Source: Rapana venosa (taxonomy: Eukaryota; Mollusca; Gastropoda; Neogastropoda; Muricidae). From it: a stretch of DNA of 64,000 nucleotides. Position 1 is the first letter of the stretch, and each line of letters begins with the position of its first letter. Below the pieces are notes generated by a model. It was given only the letters and a program-made list of their open reading frames with translations. It did no database searches and was not told the origin of the DNA. Shown in pieces: positions 1-38,224 of the stretch. Made by a program: the position numbers and the translations under genes. The stretch is from the NCBI GenBank assembly GCA_028751875.1, contig CM054157.1, positions 6,071,470-6,135,469 on the forward strand, written 5' to 3'.

Positions 1-62
1 ACAGTCGCGTACGCCAAATCTCACCATTGGCAAACCTCGGAGCTGTAGCTGAGGAACAGAAA
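1..62 (+). repeat. family E tail fragment
   Basis: CAAATCTCACCATTGGCAAA through CTGAGGAACAGAAACAAAAT, the reverse complement of the family E tail. Confidence 0.55.
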
Positions 63-220
63 CAAAATTTTCTTGGCTAGAAGTATAAAGTTTACCTTTG
101 GTGAGATATTTTAGGTATTACATTTTACATAAATACCATGAGTGCAAAACTATGACATTCACAGTACGGGTGCACCGCTATGACTTTCAAACACACAAAC
201 ATCCAGTGCAGTGAATGATG

Positions 221-655
221 GTCTGGCGGTAGCTCATCCATCTAGAAAGCAAGAAGTTGGGGGTTCGATCCCTGCTGGAATATAAACTCCCCATCAACTA
301 GACCTTCAGTAGTGGTCCGGGCACTAGTCTTTCAGATGAGGTGATAAATTGAGGTCCAATGGGAAACTCACATCAAGCACACATAAAAACCCCTCCCACA
401 GAAACAAGAGAGTTGTCCCTAGAGAAAGTTTTGTAGAAAAAAGACAAGGCACTTTCACATGGAAACACCTATACATGCAAAAACAGGACACATTTATAAA
501 GAAGGGTTGTGTTGCTCTTGTGGCAACACTCTCTTCCCAGGGACAGAAACCCGAATTTTGCGCCAAGACTGAAAAGTGGTTACCCATATCAACAAAGAAG
601 AAGAAAAGTGGTATACAATACATGATACAACACAACACAGCACAACACTACACTA
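221..655 (+). mobile_element. SINE family D
   Basis: tRNA-like head (TAGCTCATCC, GGTTCGATCCC), body with GAGTTGTCCCTAGAGAAAGT, and a tail of ACAACACAACAC type. Related in body to family C. Between merlin exon 14 and the left edge. Confidence 0.65.
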
Positions 656-687
656 CTGTAAGAAAGTGTTAAGGGCAGGTCACTCGC

Positions 688-26580
<25,893 letters not shown>

Positions 26581-26783
26581 GATGCTACTTCCAAAATGTC
26601 ACATTTCAGCGTACACCGAGCAAAACGATGCGTATGTCTACGATCACATATTCTTTTTAGGTACTAGACATTTGATTTTCAGGCCATACTAACGTGTGCA
26701 CTTCTTAAATACTGAACCACATCACATATAAACAACTTCACACAGCAACTTGGGCAAGTGTTGTGAACTTTTGCAGACTTATT

Positions 26784-26800
26784 ACTTCCAGAGCCGGAAG
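26784..26800. promoter_or_regulatory. inverted pair of ETS-like sites
   Basis: ACTTCCAGAGCCGGAAG reads GGAAG on both strands, with a five-base gap. ETS/GABP sites are typical of bidirectional housekeeping promoters. Function is inferred. Confidence 0.4.
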
Positions 26801-27023
26801 ACAGTGCTTGAACATCTTTTTACACATATCAACTATAATAGTAATACTAATGTCAGTAACTTGCAATTTTTATTTTCACTGTAAGCAGTATACCTGTATA
26901 TAAAATGACTGCTAAAGTATTAAAAGGTTTAATCTGTTTACAAGTGTCATTGTGTATTCCAGCCAACTCGATCCCCCCCCCCCCCCCCTGTTCTTTTTGG
27001 GGTTCAGTATTCGTCTAGTTATG

Positions 27024-27030
27024 TATAAAA
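27024..27030 (+). promoter_or_regulatory. TATA-like box for SBDS
   Basis: TATAAAA lies 109 bp upstream of the SBDS start codon, a spacing that would give an 80-base 5' UTR. Chance occurrence is possible in this AT-rich DNA. Confidence 0.35.
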
Positions 27031-27132
27031 AGAAGATAACGGTAGATAACTCCTTACACCAACAGTTACTTGCTCTGTGTGTTGCAAGTCTTCAGATCTG
27101 CGACGGTGTGTTTGTGTTGGCTTACCAGCAAA

Positions 27133-27263
27133 ATGTCGAGATTAAAGCAGCCAACTAACCAGAAGCGCTTAACAAATGTCGCCATTGTGCGATTAAAGAA
27201 AGCAGGAAAGAGATTCGAAATAGCTTGCTATCCTAACAAGGTGACATCATGGAGAAACAAAGT
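27133..27263 (+). CDS. SBDS: SBDS exon 1
   Basis: Codes residues 1-43 plus two bases of Val44: [20 protein letters not shown] and [17 protein letters not shown]. The ATG lies in the context AAAATGT and is the first in-frame start ahead of the conserved PTNQ motif. Donor GTAAGT. Confidence 0.93.
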
Positions 27264-30200
27264 GTAAGTTTGGAAAGTGTACTGAAAAAACGAAACTAAC
27301 AACTCACTAGGCAGTAGGGGGCCTACCTAGTAGTTGATATCAAAACTGATATGAATTTTTATGTTGAAATAGCCAAACATAAAAACTAATATTCATTACT
27401 ATGTGGTTGATAATTTAGTCAAAGAAAATTTTCATAATTTACCCAGTTTTGAGTAAGTACTACTCAAGTACTCAGCTGTCAGTGTGAAAAATGTATGCAA
27501 TAGACTTATAGAGACCTCACTAGATTAGACTTACATTCAGTGTGAAAAAGTATGCAGTATACTTATAGAGACCGCTCACTAGATTAGACTTACATTCTTC
27601 CCATACTTAGCAACACCACCAATATTCTATTTGTCTGTTTCCTTTTTTGTCTCCAGATCTTTGATTGACAAGCTCATCCTGTAGGAATGCTAGGGACCCC
27701 TTTTTACAGTTTTAGTGTCAATAGCAATTAGCATCCACTCCTTTTGGACATCCTTTGTTTTTTCCTTACGTTTCTATCCTCTCCCACTTGCTTATCGTCT
27801 GTCTTCCCAATCATTATCCTGCCATTTTTAAAAAAAGCAAATCTGACAAATTATTTTTTCTTCATTCTGTGACAACTTTTCTGTATTTTTTTCTCCTCCT
27901 GACCAGCTAGTACAAATTTAAATGTATATTACTTTATCATCTCAAACCAGATAAATTCATGGTAGTGATATTGTCAGTATGAGATGGGCACAGGATGTGT
28001 GTTCTGCAGTGTTATTTGCCCATCATTATGGCATTTTTAAATTTGTAACTTTGAAGTGTTTGTTTCATTTTTTTAATTTATACCTTTTTATAATTATAGC
28101 CTCACTCACTCACTCACTCAGTCCCATGTCCCAAAGGATGTAGGGGGGACGTGAGAGAAGACGCAACAGAGATCTTTTTCCATGCTTCACGATCCTGTAT
28201 GGCTAGTACTGTAGTAGAAGGTGTTGCCTAGGGATGGTGAATTAAGTGAAATTGCAGGATCCTGAGCATGACCTGGTATTATTGGCTTTAAGGAATAATA
28301 AGTTTTAGGTACTTTTGTTTAATGATCCCCCCCCCTGCCAATGGATTGTGTTGTTGGATATTTGGAAGGATAGTACCAGTAGTCCTTGATAGGGAGGCAT
28401 CGATATTGAACTTGAAGTAAATGTTATTGGAGTCAATGAACCAGAATAAGTTGACAGCCCTGATGTGGTCGTTATGGTTGGTGGGGTTATTTTAAAAACA
28501 TGAGTCTGTGTTTGTTTCTAGTTTTTTTTCCCCCTTTGCTAGAGATATAGTTTGTGAATGCTGTGAGATTTTGTGTATGCAACCATTTGCTCACCATTGA
28601 TGAGCTGTATTTCATCTTTTGGAACAAATTGAGTACAAATGGCAATTTTAAAGAAGCTAAAACTGTAAAAGAATAAAACAAATTCATTTTGTTATTTGCC
28701 CTCTGATTTGGGAAAAAGTTTTGTGGCTTTTTTGTACGCTGTTGTGTTACTTTCAACTTTAAATTCATGCTTACAGCTTTTCACAGAACAGTAGAAGTTA
28801 CTATAAATTGGTACAAATATATTTTTTTTAAACCTATGAGACTGAGAGTGTTTATAATTCAACATAAACTAATCAATAGGGCAACCATTAATTACATAAA
28901 AATGTTCTTTTTCTCTCTCCTTTTTTCACAGAGAAACTGACATTGATGAAGTCCTTCAGACCCCTGCAGTGTTCATGAATGTTTCCAAGGGAGAGTTTGC
29001 CAAAGAGGATGAGCTTGTAAGGTGTTTGGCACAGGTGATCAGAAAGAAATATGCCTACAGGTAATTTTTTGTTGTTGCAATTTCAGTTTTCAGTTTAATG
29101 TATCAAGTGAAATAACGTCCTGTACCAGTTGGTTTGTTGCTTGCGGTGTTGGTTGGTTGTTTCCCATCATTGGTTGCATGACAAAAAACCATATCTGTAC
29201 ACTCATGTACTCATTCAGTAAAGGTTTTAAATCACATTGATTTGATGACAGAAAAATGCTTTAGAAACTTTGCTTACAATTTACATATGTTACATAGTAC
29301 TGATCCCAATGGTCATGCAGATGTATACATTTTCTGTGAAGCAATATATATAAGAAATACAGTACATTAGAGGTAGGGATTCTGTATTATACATTGTGCT
29401 CATTTTTTAAGAGGATTATAACATGTTTTTTTTGGTTTGAATTTTAACAGCAATTCAGAGTACTTGAGATTTGTGAGACTGTCTCAGAAACACAAATAAA
29501 AAAATAAAAAGATGAAAACCAATGGAACAAAATTATAAGAATCAAAACCAAATAAAACAGAACAGTGTCTGTTGGACTACCTGCATTCTTGCATCAATTT
29601 TTTTTTCCTTTCTGTATGATTTTGACAGATTCTAGCCAAAGGAGAGTTGCAAGTGACACAGAAGGAAAGAGAAGCACAGCTGGAGTCAATGTTTCGTGAC
29701 ATTGCCACAATTGTCGCCGACAAGTGTGTCAACCCTGACACCAACAGACCCTACCCTGTCACCATGATTGAGAAAGCCATGCGAGACCTGCACTTCTCCG
29801 TAAAGCCCTCAAAGAACAGCAAGCAACAGGTTACATCTTGTTGAAAACTTTCTTGATTTTGTGGTGATGACATTGTATGATAATTAGGTTTCTAGAATGA
29901 ACTTGAAAAGAGTGTACCGTAATTGGGTTTTAGAGTTAACTGGAATAGAATATAATACTCTTTTGCTTTTTTTGTTTTTGTTTGTTTTTGTTTTTGTTTG
30001 TTTGTTTCTTTTTGTTTTTTAGTGGTTTTCTTTTTTGTTGTGGACTATTTTGTCTATGCATTTGAAGTTGAAGATGGGGGATTAAAGATCAGAGACTATT
30101 CAGTGTTGTTTTGTCAAAGAGAATGTGTGGTCTCTTACTACAAAGAGTTGGTGTGGCTGGGTAACTGCCTAACAAGCCACATTTCACCCTTTGAAAGTTA

Positions 30201-31359
30201 TAAGTATAATATATCTATCCTGAATTGTTCAGTAAGTACAGTATTGTTACACTAGTCAGAAATGTGGTTGGTTCACACACTCTTCCAGATAAATCTATCA
30301 TATATGTGTGTGTAACTAAACTCAACAGCATTCTCCACTTTTTTTTTTTTACAAGTGCCTGATTGGCACTGGAGAGAAAGCCCCCAATAAATACAACAAA
30401 TAATGGAAATACCCTTGTACTCAAACACTTATTCATAATTATGTAATTCCAGAAACACGTATTTATGATAATCATTATCATATAGGTTATTGCTGCATAT
30501 CTTTGTTGAGGTCTGCTGGAACAAGTGTATGGTAATCATGAGGATAAGGGTTATTGTAACAGACCTTGTTGATTTTGAATTGATTGATTCATAATGGTTG
30601 TAGTGCTTGATTTGCGTGTGTTTTTTTTTCCCCAGGCATTGGAAGCTATCAGACAGTTGAGGGAGAATGAGGGACTAAAGATTCAGAGAGCTCACATGAG
30701 GCTTCGTGTCACTGCACCAGGTCAGTACAGCAAGTAGCTTACATAAAGTGTAATGTAAGATCAACAGCTTTATGTGTTGAAGATGTCCGATTGTCTCCTG
30801 TTTTCTTGTTCTGGTACTCGTGTTGGGTAAACTCATGTCAGAGAGCTGAAAGGCCTTTCACATTTTGGCGTGTGTGTGTGTGTGCATGCATACGCATGTG
30901 CATGTGTGGGGGCGCGCGCACACATTGTCTGTGTCTCCCTTTCACTTACAGTGCTAGTGTTTCAGGGGTGCACAGTCAGTCCTTAGCTTATGTTTGTGTT
31001 AAGTGAACTGTACTTGTGTAGATTGAGTGTATCCTTTGAATATATATTATCATATCATTTTTCAGGTTACGTTGGTTACACTTTTCATTCTGTCTGTTAT
31101 TTTACTGTAATTGACCTCAGTGTAACCATATCATTTTTTAAGAAAAAGCAACATTAGAAGACTAAAGGTTATTTCAATCCAGTCTGTCATAACTTGTGCC
31201 CACGTTCATCTAATGTGTGACATATATATCTGATTTATATTTCAGCTCGCGAAGGGAAAAAAGTGAGGGAAAGTGTGAAAAAGCTTGCCAACAAAGTGGA
31301 GGAAGAAGAGTTTGATGAACATTTGGAAATGGTAAGTTAATAAACATGTTTCATTGTTG

Positions 31360-31395
<36 letters not shown>

Positions 31396-32451
31396 ATAGC
31401 AAAGTGTAAACCAGTTTTGTGTAATGTGAAATAAGTTCTGTGGTACACCTGGTCTGGCAATGCCACCTGGCTTTTTCCATGAACTGCAGCTATCAGATGC
31501 AAAATTTTTCACTTCTGTTTATTCTATGTATGTGGTTTTAGCATATATAACTCACATAAATTTCTATATTTGGTACGTCGTTTGTAATTTTAACAAATAT
31601 ATTGCCTTTCCTATAATTCTAATGTATGCTCCAGTATTACTCTAGTGCTGTGGGATTACAAGAATGTCATAAGAAAATTGTCAAGGTTGTAGAATCAGGC
31701 CATCAAGACCATCTGTTGACAAAAAAAGATAAGAAAAAAGGCACCCCCCAAAAAAAACCACCCAACCCCCCAAAAAAACAACAACAACAAACAAACAAAC
31801 AAACAACCACACACACAAAAACAGCAACACAAACAACAACAACAACAACAAACACACAACAAAAACAAAACCCTTCTAAAACCACCACCACCCCAAAAAC
31901 GAAAACAAAATTGAAGGCTATACTTTCAGGACATCAGCTGGACTTAGCTCTGCCAAGTATTCACATGTTAGAATTAATTTTGGCTGGTAGACCAGTCTGG
32001 GAAATTTTCATGAACAATCAACTGATAGTAATTTCTGATAGATAAAAGACAGTCATAGGCTCATGATTTCTCCATAAACAAACAAATGTACAGAAAGCAC
32101 ACCTTTATGAAGAATTATTGATCTTTAATTGTGCTGCCTTATCTTATCTTGACTTACCAGTGATGTTGCCTGCCCCCACATCACTCATTCTGGTGTAACC
32201 ACTAAGGCTACACTCACTCTGTTGCTGTCTTCGAACCTTCACATACGCAAACATTTCACCATTGATGAACCTTGAAGCTATTCTTGAGGAACAGGGAACA
32301 AAAATGAATTATCGTGTTTCAGGTGGTGCTGGTGGATCCTGGATGTTACAGAGAGTTGGATGAACTGGTTCAGACCGAGACACGCGGCAAAGGAAAGATC
32401 GAAGTCGTCAGCCTGAAGAATGTCCATGAAGGAGAAGAAGCCCAGGATTAA
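27133..32451 (+). CDS. SBDS: SBDS ribosome maturation protein, six exons
   Basis: SBDS works with the GTPase EFL1 to release eIF6 from late 60S subunits in the cytoplasm (family knowledge). Six exons give about 253 residues, against 250 in human, starting [20 protein letters not shown]. The FYSH domain covers about 1-95, a three-helix domain about 96-170 and a ferredoxin-like domain the rest. Exons 1 to 3 end at positions equivalent to the human gene. Exon 2 is 129 nt where the family needs 130, which breaks the frame after DEL. All other exons read cleanly, so this looks like a sequence error or a recent lesion in an otherwise intact gene. Upstream is a divergent promoter shared with merlin. 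Confidence 0.93.
27264..28931 (+). other. SBDS intron 1
   Basis: AT-rich single-copy-looking intron; a near-duplicate of about 60 bp at 27480/27540 (AGTGTGAAAAA-TATGCA) and a CACT run at 28101 are the only structures seen. Confidence 0.7.
28932..29060 (+). CDS. SBDS: SBDS exon 2, one base short
   Basis: Codes [20 protein letters not shown] and EFAKEDEL in one frame, then [13 protein letters not shown] in the +2 frame, so about one base is missing near 29017-29024. Acceptor TCACAG, donor GTAATT at the same place as human intron 2. An internal GTAAGG at 29017 could act as an alternative donor and would join exon 3 in frame with loss of about 15 residues. Confidence 0.85.
29629..29829 (+). CDS. 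SBDS: SBDS exon 3
   Basis: Codes 67 residues: [67 protein letters not shown]. At 201 nt it equals the human exon. Acceptor GACAG, donor GTTACA (weak but in the conserved place). Confidence 0.94.
30636..30720 (+). CDS. SBDS: SBDS exon 4
   Basis: Codes 28 residues plus one base: [20 protein letters not shown] then MRLRVTAP. It matches human ALEVIKQL and IERAHMRLRF. Acceptor CCCCAG, donor GTCAGT. Confidence 0.93.
31246..31331 (+). CDS. SBDS: SBDS exon 5
   Basis: Codes the rest of Ala183 and [20 protein letters not shown] then EFDEHLEM. It is equivalent to human [20 protein letters not shown]. Acceptor TTTCAG, donor GTAAGT, followed at once by a long T run. Confidence 0.91.
32228..32296 (+). 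repeat. family E tail fragment
   Basis: CTTCACATACGCAAACATTTC through CTTGAGGAACAGGG, just before SBDS exon 6. Confidence 0.45.
32323..32451 (+). CDS. SBDS: SBDS exon 6 with stop
   Basis: Codes [42 protein letters not shown] and stop TAA. It matches human [20 protein letters not shown] and GKGSLEVLNLKDV. Acceptor TTTCAG. Confidence 0.94.
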   Translation: MVLVDPGCYRELDELVQTETRGKGKIEVVSLKNVHEGEEAQD

Positions 32452-32692
32452 CTGAAGTCTGATGTTTCGTGTTGGTTTTTTTGGCTTTTGTGTCCATTAT
32501 TTTGGAATTCTGTGTATGTTTTTAACAGTGTGTGTGTGGGATGGGAGGAGGAGGCTGGGGATGGGGGGGGGGGGTGTCGCATAGGAGTGTGTGAGTGTAC
32601 ATATGTGTTTGTGTGTGTGTGAGGAGGGTGCATGTGTATCATTCATTGCTTTTTGTGTGACTGTACATATTTGTCTTCTTGATTCAATGTGC

Positions 32693-32737
<45 letters not shown>

Positions 32738-33224
32738 GACAGGTCTGCTACAAATCATGCTTTGGGGTGGTGGTTCTGTTTTTTTCATGCTTGGTTCCTA
32801 GGTTGTATAATCACATGGTCCTGAACTATAGTTGAAACATCTTTGCCATTACGAACCATAGCCGGTTTTGTGGGACAGTGGATATGTTGCAAACTTTCCA
32901 CAGAAATTGTGGTATGCTCGGCGTGTAAATCTCACAGTTTGGATTGTTTTCATCCTAACCAAACAACCCTTCCAAAAGAAAACAAAAAAACCCCTGACAA
33001 ACAAGCCATATACCCTCTCCCCTAGCAAACAAGCAAGCAGACATCCAGTTTGTAGGGAAGCACAAAGAGGAAGCACGCCAAGGTGCATAAAGAATTCTGA
33101 TATGCTTGCGAGTTGGGGTAAAAAGGAAAACTAGAGGTGCAGGATGTACAAAGTTCAAATTATATAAAGGAGTTCTAAGAGGTCTTAAGTTTGAAAGGGG
33201 ATGAAAATATATATCTATATTTAT

Positions 33225-33448
33225 ATTTATATTTATTCTTTTATATCGAGGATAATGGAATAAGCACCCATGTGCTTTTTTACATCTAGTCCCAGTGTGT
33301 ATGTGGTTTTGTAAATTTTGTCATCTATTTCCACCAGCACATGATGGCCTACTCTTCCGAAAAGTGGAACAGGATGTAACCTGTGTGCAAGATGTTCTGC
33401 ATGTGTTCGAACATGGGGCCTTGGTTTATAGTCTCATCCGAAGGACTA
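33225..33448 (-). mobile_element. SINE family A, head-truncated
   Basis: Tail and body to GTCTCATCCGAAGGACTATG; the tRNA head is missing. It lies downstream of SBDS. Confidence 0.75.
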
Positions 33449-33574
33449 TGTTACATATAGAGCAGTGTGACACATTATTTTTGTCTGTTTCAGGCATTTG
33501 TTGGTTTGTGTTTAAAAAATTTTTTTTTTTGTTATTGCTTTTGGTTTGGTTTTTTAACTACAACATATGTTTTT

Positions 33575-33580
33575 AATAAA
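33575..33580 (+). terminator. possible SBDS poly(A) signal
   Basis: AATAAA 1.1 kb after the SBDS stop, the first canonical signal noted downstream. A SINE A copy (33225-33448) would lie in the 3' UTR if this is used. Confidence 0.25.
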
Positions 33581-34504
33581 AAAAAGATTATTTACTGCTT
33601 TATATGTATGACACGAGGCTATGCAAGACCCTCTCTGTGTAAATAATTCTGCTAATTTTGTTAAATATTCTGTAGTAGAGTCCTGTAGTTGCTTTTTTCC
33701 CCTTGCCAAGTGTGTCTAGAAGCTATTGTTTAAAAAGTCAGTTTACCTGTTTATATAATTCAGTCCATGTAAAGAAATTTAGCTTCTTTTTATGCCTTTC
33801 AAGGGAGGGCTGTCACACTTGTCATAAGGGTGTATCAAATGGAGAGAATACTCCCCGAAAAGCCACCCTCATCATTGCACAGCTTGTTAAATGTCAAATG
33901 AAATGTTAGCTATCGTGCACTATTCAGATAGAACTGTATTTGTAGCACAAGGAAATACTTTTTAGAAAAGAGGGAACTGAGTGTTTGTGTGTGTGTGTGT
34001 GTGCGCATGCATGTGTGTGTGTGTCTGTGTGTCTGTGTGTATGGTTCCCATGTTGTCAGGCAATAAAAGATGTAGTGATTAGTTTCTTGACACTGCCAAA
34101 TTGATTTAGTGAAACAAATAGTGTCCATCACAATTCTGTGGTCTCTTTCATTACCTACTTACTTGACTGCAGAATCTTTTCAGCTAGTGTGATTGAGGAA
34201 ATGTAATCAAAAACATAAAAAAGGTAGCTGGTATATGTGTATCTTGGCTTTATGAATGTATTAATTCAATGTTTGTGGGGATATAACCTCCATAGTTTAG
34301 TTTATCAAAAAGTATTTATATAGCTTCTCCTTTGGTCTTCAATAGGGTTAGAGAGTGCTGTGTTTTTTTGTTTTGCTCAAATCGGTGAACTCTAAATTGG
34401 TTTCAGATGATTTGTTTCTGTAATTTATGAAGGTATTGTTTATGTATAGCATGTACCACTTCTTTCACATGGAATGGTTTTCATTTTCTTTGGTATGGTC
34501 TTCT

Positions 34505-34640
34505 TCGTCTTCTTCTTCTTAATCTTCTTCATTAAAAAATTTTTTAATGCTCAGACAGCAACTGTTCTTGTCTGTCATATGAGCAAAAATGTGTTGCGCT
34601 GCTGTTGAGCGCCTGACAAGTCAGGTCCAGTGTATCCAAT
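34505..34640 (+). repeat. repeat family F
   Basis: (TTC)n then GCTCAGACAGCAACTGTTCT, TGTCATATGAGC and GCCTGACAAGTCAGG. Confidence 0.6.
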
Positions 34641-35317
34641 TTTGACATGAGTAGGTTTTTGTTTTCTTCATTTTGAATTTTTATCTTTTGTATGAGGTAC
34701 TTGTGGGTTCTTTTCAAGATCCAGTCAAAGGGATTGGGTCACACAAAACATACAGTGTGTCAGGCATCAATTCATATGTAGATGATAATAAACTGCCACA
34801 CATTCATATAAAGCTTTTACATTATTTAACTGCAGTGTTTGTGATATGTGCAATGTAGTTGTAGAGTAAGTACCAAATACTGCATATAGATCATACAAAA
34901 ATATATGAGCTAACAATCAGTCTGCATGTACTGAGTTTAAGTTCAGCAGGTCTTTAATCTTTAACCTTTTGCATACAGTACTGTTTCTTGTCAATCAGGT
35001 CAAAAGTTTGGTTAGGGCACCAGAAACAGTGTAGCACAATTTTTGTAGCTGATAAAATTACTCTTAAATTTAACTTTTCATTATTGTCACTGATTTGTGG
35101 TCTTCGAAATAGTCCATATATGTTTCAGACAAAATATGTGTCAGCTGCATTAGGTTAGTTTGTTTAATCTTAGCTTATCATACATTACTGTTTTAATAGT
35201 TTTTTAAGGAACTTACGCTGTAAAACTTTGTATGTATGATCAAATATCTATGTATGTACTGATTAGTATGTATAATTTGTACTTCGTAAATCTGTTTGCA
35301 AATGTGTGTTGTAGTTA

Positions 35318-35785
35318 GTGGTATTGTGTTATGTATATATGTATGTAGTGTTTGTACATAGGATTATGGATGTATGTATGTTTATGTTGTATATGTGTAT
35401 GATATGTATGTTTTGTATTGTGATGTATGTATGTATGTATGTTGTGTATGTGTATGGTATGTATGTATGTATGTATGTATGTAGTGTATGTATGTATGTA
35501 TGTATGTATGTATGTATGTATGTATGTATGTTGTTGTATGTATGAGATGTATGTATGTATGTATGTGGATGTATGGATGTATGTATGGATGGATGTATGT
35601 ATGTATGTATGGATGTATGTATGTATGATGTATGTATGTATGTATGTAGTGTATGTATGTGTATGTGTATGTGTGTGTATGATGGATGTATGTATGTATG
35701 TGTGTGTGTGTGCATATGTATGTATGTATGTATGTATTGTGTGTGTGTATGTATGGATGTATGGGTGTATGTATGGATGTATATA
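35318..35785. repeat. (ATGT)n microsatellite, about 450 bp
   Basis: Long array of ATGT with GTGT, GGAT and TAGT interruptions, intergenic. Both strands are open because the unit has no stop; not coding. Confidence 0.95.
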
Positions 35786-36959
35786 ATAAATTCATAGATA
35801 AATCCAAGGTCCATCTGTTGCCTACTGTTTCACTGTCCTGCTTGTGGTAGTGTCTTTGCTGACAGGGATACAGAAGCCACCTCCTGTTACTGCAAGACAT
35901 TCAAAGTGTTTTTAAAGCAATTTTTGATGGAAGATGAGAGAGTTGATAAGTAAAATAATTAATGTACAGATAAAATGGATTTAAAAAAGGAGGTGGCAGG
36001 GGAGACTGACGTAAAAGTGTTCTGATAAGAGCTTATCAAAATAGAATGATTGTCACAACTTTATTTTTTCATTTTTTTGAGAACAAATGCAGAAAGAGTA
36101 GTGGAAGAAAACAAGTGTAGGTAACCACTTACACCTTGAGAACAAATAAAAATGATTTTGGATAATGAAAGGGTACCTTTTTATTTTTTTTATAATGGAT
36201 CATACTTCAAGAGTTATAACTCCTCTAATTTGAACTCAAGAAGCCTCTACACTTTTATCCACGGTTGGAAGAAGAGTTGAGTCATGGGGATAACACTTAG
36301 CTGCAAATTGATAAAGTGGAGACACTTCTTCTAACAATGAAATTTTCAAAGTATGTGATAAACTGTGGTCTGAATGTTATTTTACTCTGTCAAACTAAAA
36401 AAAAGTGGTTTAGATTTCAAGATTATCTACAGTTTTGATCCATCATGATGAACATTTGTAACTATACAATATAAAAAGAAGAGTATGAGGAGAATGTAGA
36501 TTTTATTTCTCATTATCCTTGTACAGGCTGAGTTTTATTATGGATATACTAAAGGATATAAATTGTTCTTGACTAATCAGTGGTTCTTGTTGCTGTTGTA
36601 ATTTTTTGTCATGGTCTGTGGCATCTGAGTGTTAAGTTCATGAAGCCTGAATGACATCATATAAAAAAAAAAGAAGACTATGAGATCTATTTAGAGTGTA
36701 TTCTATGGATCTCTTTGGTACTACACCAAAGGATCAGTGGACATGCTTTTACTTATGGGTATCAATTTTTGAAAGTTAAAATGTCAACAACAACAAATGG
36801 AATGTTTGCCACCAAGATTCTGAATAAAGAAGCATAGCTCAACTTCATTTTTATGTTTGGGTCTGTGTATATGTGCATATGTATGCATGTGTGTGTGTGT
36901 CTATTAGAGAATGGCAGAACGTTGAATACCAGGCTGTCACTGAGGTCAGCATATTTTTT

Positions 36960-37290
36960 GTTTTTGATTTTGCTCCTAGGCTAGAGCTGGGAGGTTCACT
37001 GATGGTGAGATTTTGCTTATGCAACCATTTTTGCTTACCATTAAGGTAGCCATTTTCCAACTTCGGGGATGATGTCTACATATGGCACCAGCATGCATGT
37101 GTATTATATTTTATGTGTGTGCAGGATGTTCTGTATGCATTTGCCCTCGGGATTTTGGTTTATAGTCTCATCTAAAGGACTATTGAGGAAGTGGTGTCAG
37201 TACTCATGTTAAGTGTAGGGGAAAAATCCCCATTGAAGGGGTGCTTTAGTGGTGGCTCAAACTCAGGCCACCAAATCTACGACTTCAGTA
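36960..37290 (-). mobile_element. SINE family E (mosaic), diverged
   Basis: Same order as the copy at 8140-8537: GCTAGAGCTGGGAGGTTCAC tail, AAGGTAGCC, then an A-like body. Confidence 0.6.
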
Positions 37291-37433
37291 TCTCGGTTTC
37301 GTCTGTTGACTATGCAGAAGTTGTTTGTTTTGTTTAATGTTTATTCACTACATGGTGATTTAGACACACCCGCATTCATACCAAAGTATCTATTATTACA
37401 CACCCTATCTCTCTCTCTTTTTCTCTCTCCCTT

Positions 37434-37439
<6 letters not shown>

Positions 37440-37507
<68 letters not shown>

Positions 37508-37526
37508 ATATATATATATATATATG
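37440..37526. repeat. (CA)n-(TA)n microsatellite
   Basis: Short CA array running into about 35 TA units. Confidence 0.92.
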
Positions 37527-37776
37527 CAGAGGATTTGCAAGAGAATGGACTTTTTAGGACCAATGTTGATTCCATGAGGACCCCTCTCCTCCCCTAACCT
37601 CAAATGGACATCTGGATGGTGACTTGAAGAGCCAGTGAGATACAGCACTGAAGCTTGCAGGCAGTATGTTTTGGGCAAGTTAAACCTGGCAGAGCCTATC
37701 CTCTACATGTTACAGATTGCATACTGGGTGTGTTTGTCACAGTGTCAGGCATCAATGCTACTAGCTAAAGCAAGCA

Positions 37777-38106
37777 GGGGGGATGGGATAGCCTAGTGGT
37801 TAGAACATTGTGCTCGCAATCTGATGACTCAGGTTCGATTCCTGTTCAAGGGGATATTTTCCCCTGGAATTAATATCAGTGCAGACTCCACTCTCCCCAA
37901 AAGTCCTTTGGATGGGACTATAAACCGACGCATGCAGAACATCTTGCGCACACATTAAATCCTGTTCTGCTTTTCATAAGAGTAGGCCATTGTGTGCCAG
38001 TGGAACAGATGACAGAATTTACAAAACCACATAGACATGGGGACTGGATGTAAAAAAGCACATAAGTGCTTATTCCATATCCTTGATATAAAAGAATAAA
38101 ATAAAT
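37777..38106 (+). mobile_element. SINE family A, full length
   Basis: Starts GGGGGATGGGATAGCCTAGTG, with B-box-like GGTTCGATTCC at about 37830, and ends TAAAAGAATAAAATAAATAA. Best plus-strand copy for defining the family. Confidence 0.85.
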
Positions 38107-38224
38107 AACATAAAATTTTAAAAAGCCCAATTTGTTCAAATTTCTTTTTTTAAAAAAAAGCATCCAGAGACAGTTGAACTCTGATCTTTCACACAAAGTG
38201 ATTTTGTTAGTAGCTGATGTGTAT

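Larger units (their letters stand above)
26581..27132. promoter_or_regulatory. bidirectional promoter region, merlin / SBDS
   Basis: The 552 bp between the two divergent start codons contain no coding sequence and no recognised SINE. It holds a pair of inverted ETS-like sites, a C16 run at about 26972 and a TATA-like box near SBDS. Confidence 0.6.
33449..36950. other. intergenic region, SBDS to AP beta (left part)
   Basis: No conserved coding sequence on either strand. Contains repeat F (34505), the ATGT array and otherwise plain AT-rich DNA. Confidence 0.7.

Noticed and set aside
35329..35900. Long open frames (up to 172 codons) of Ile-His-Thr-Tyr or Tyr-Val-Cys-Met
   Set aside because: The ATGT unit lacks stops in several frames; pure simple-repeat translation.
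37777..37850. Functional tRNA gene at the SINE A head
   Set aside because: A and B boxes are present but the acceptor stem does not close and the sequence continues into the SINE body.
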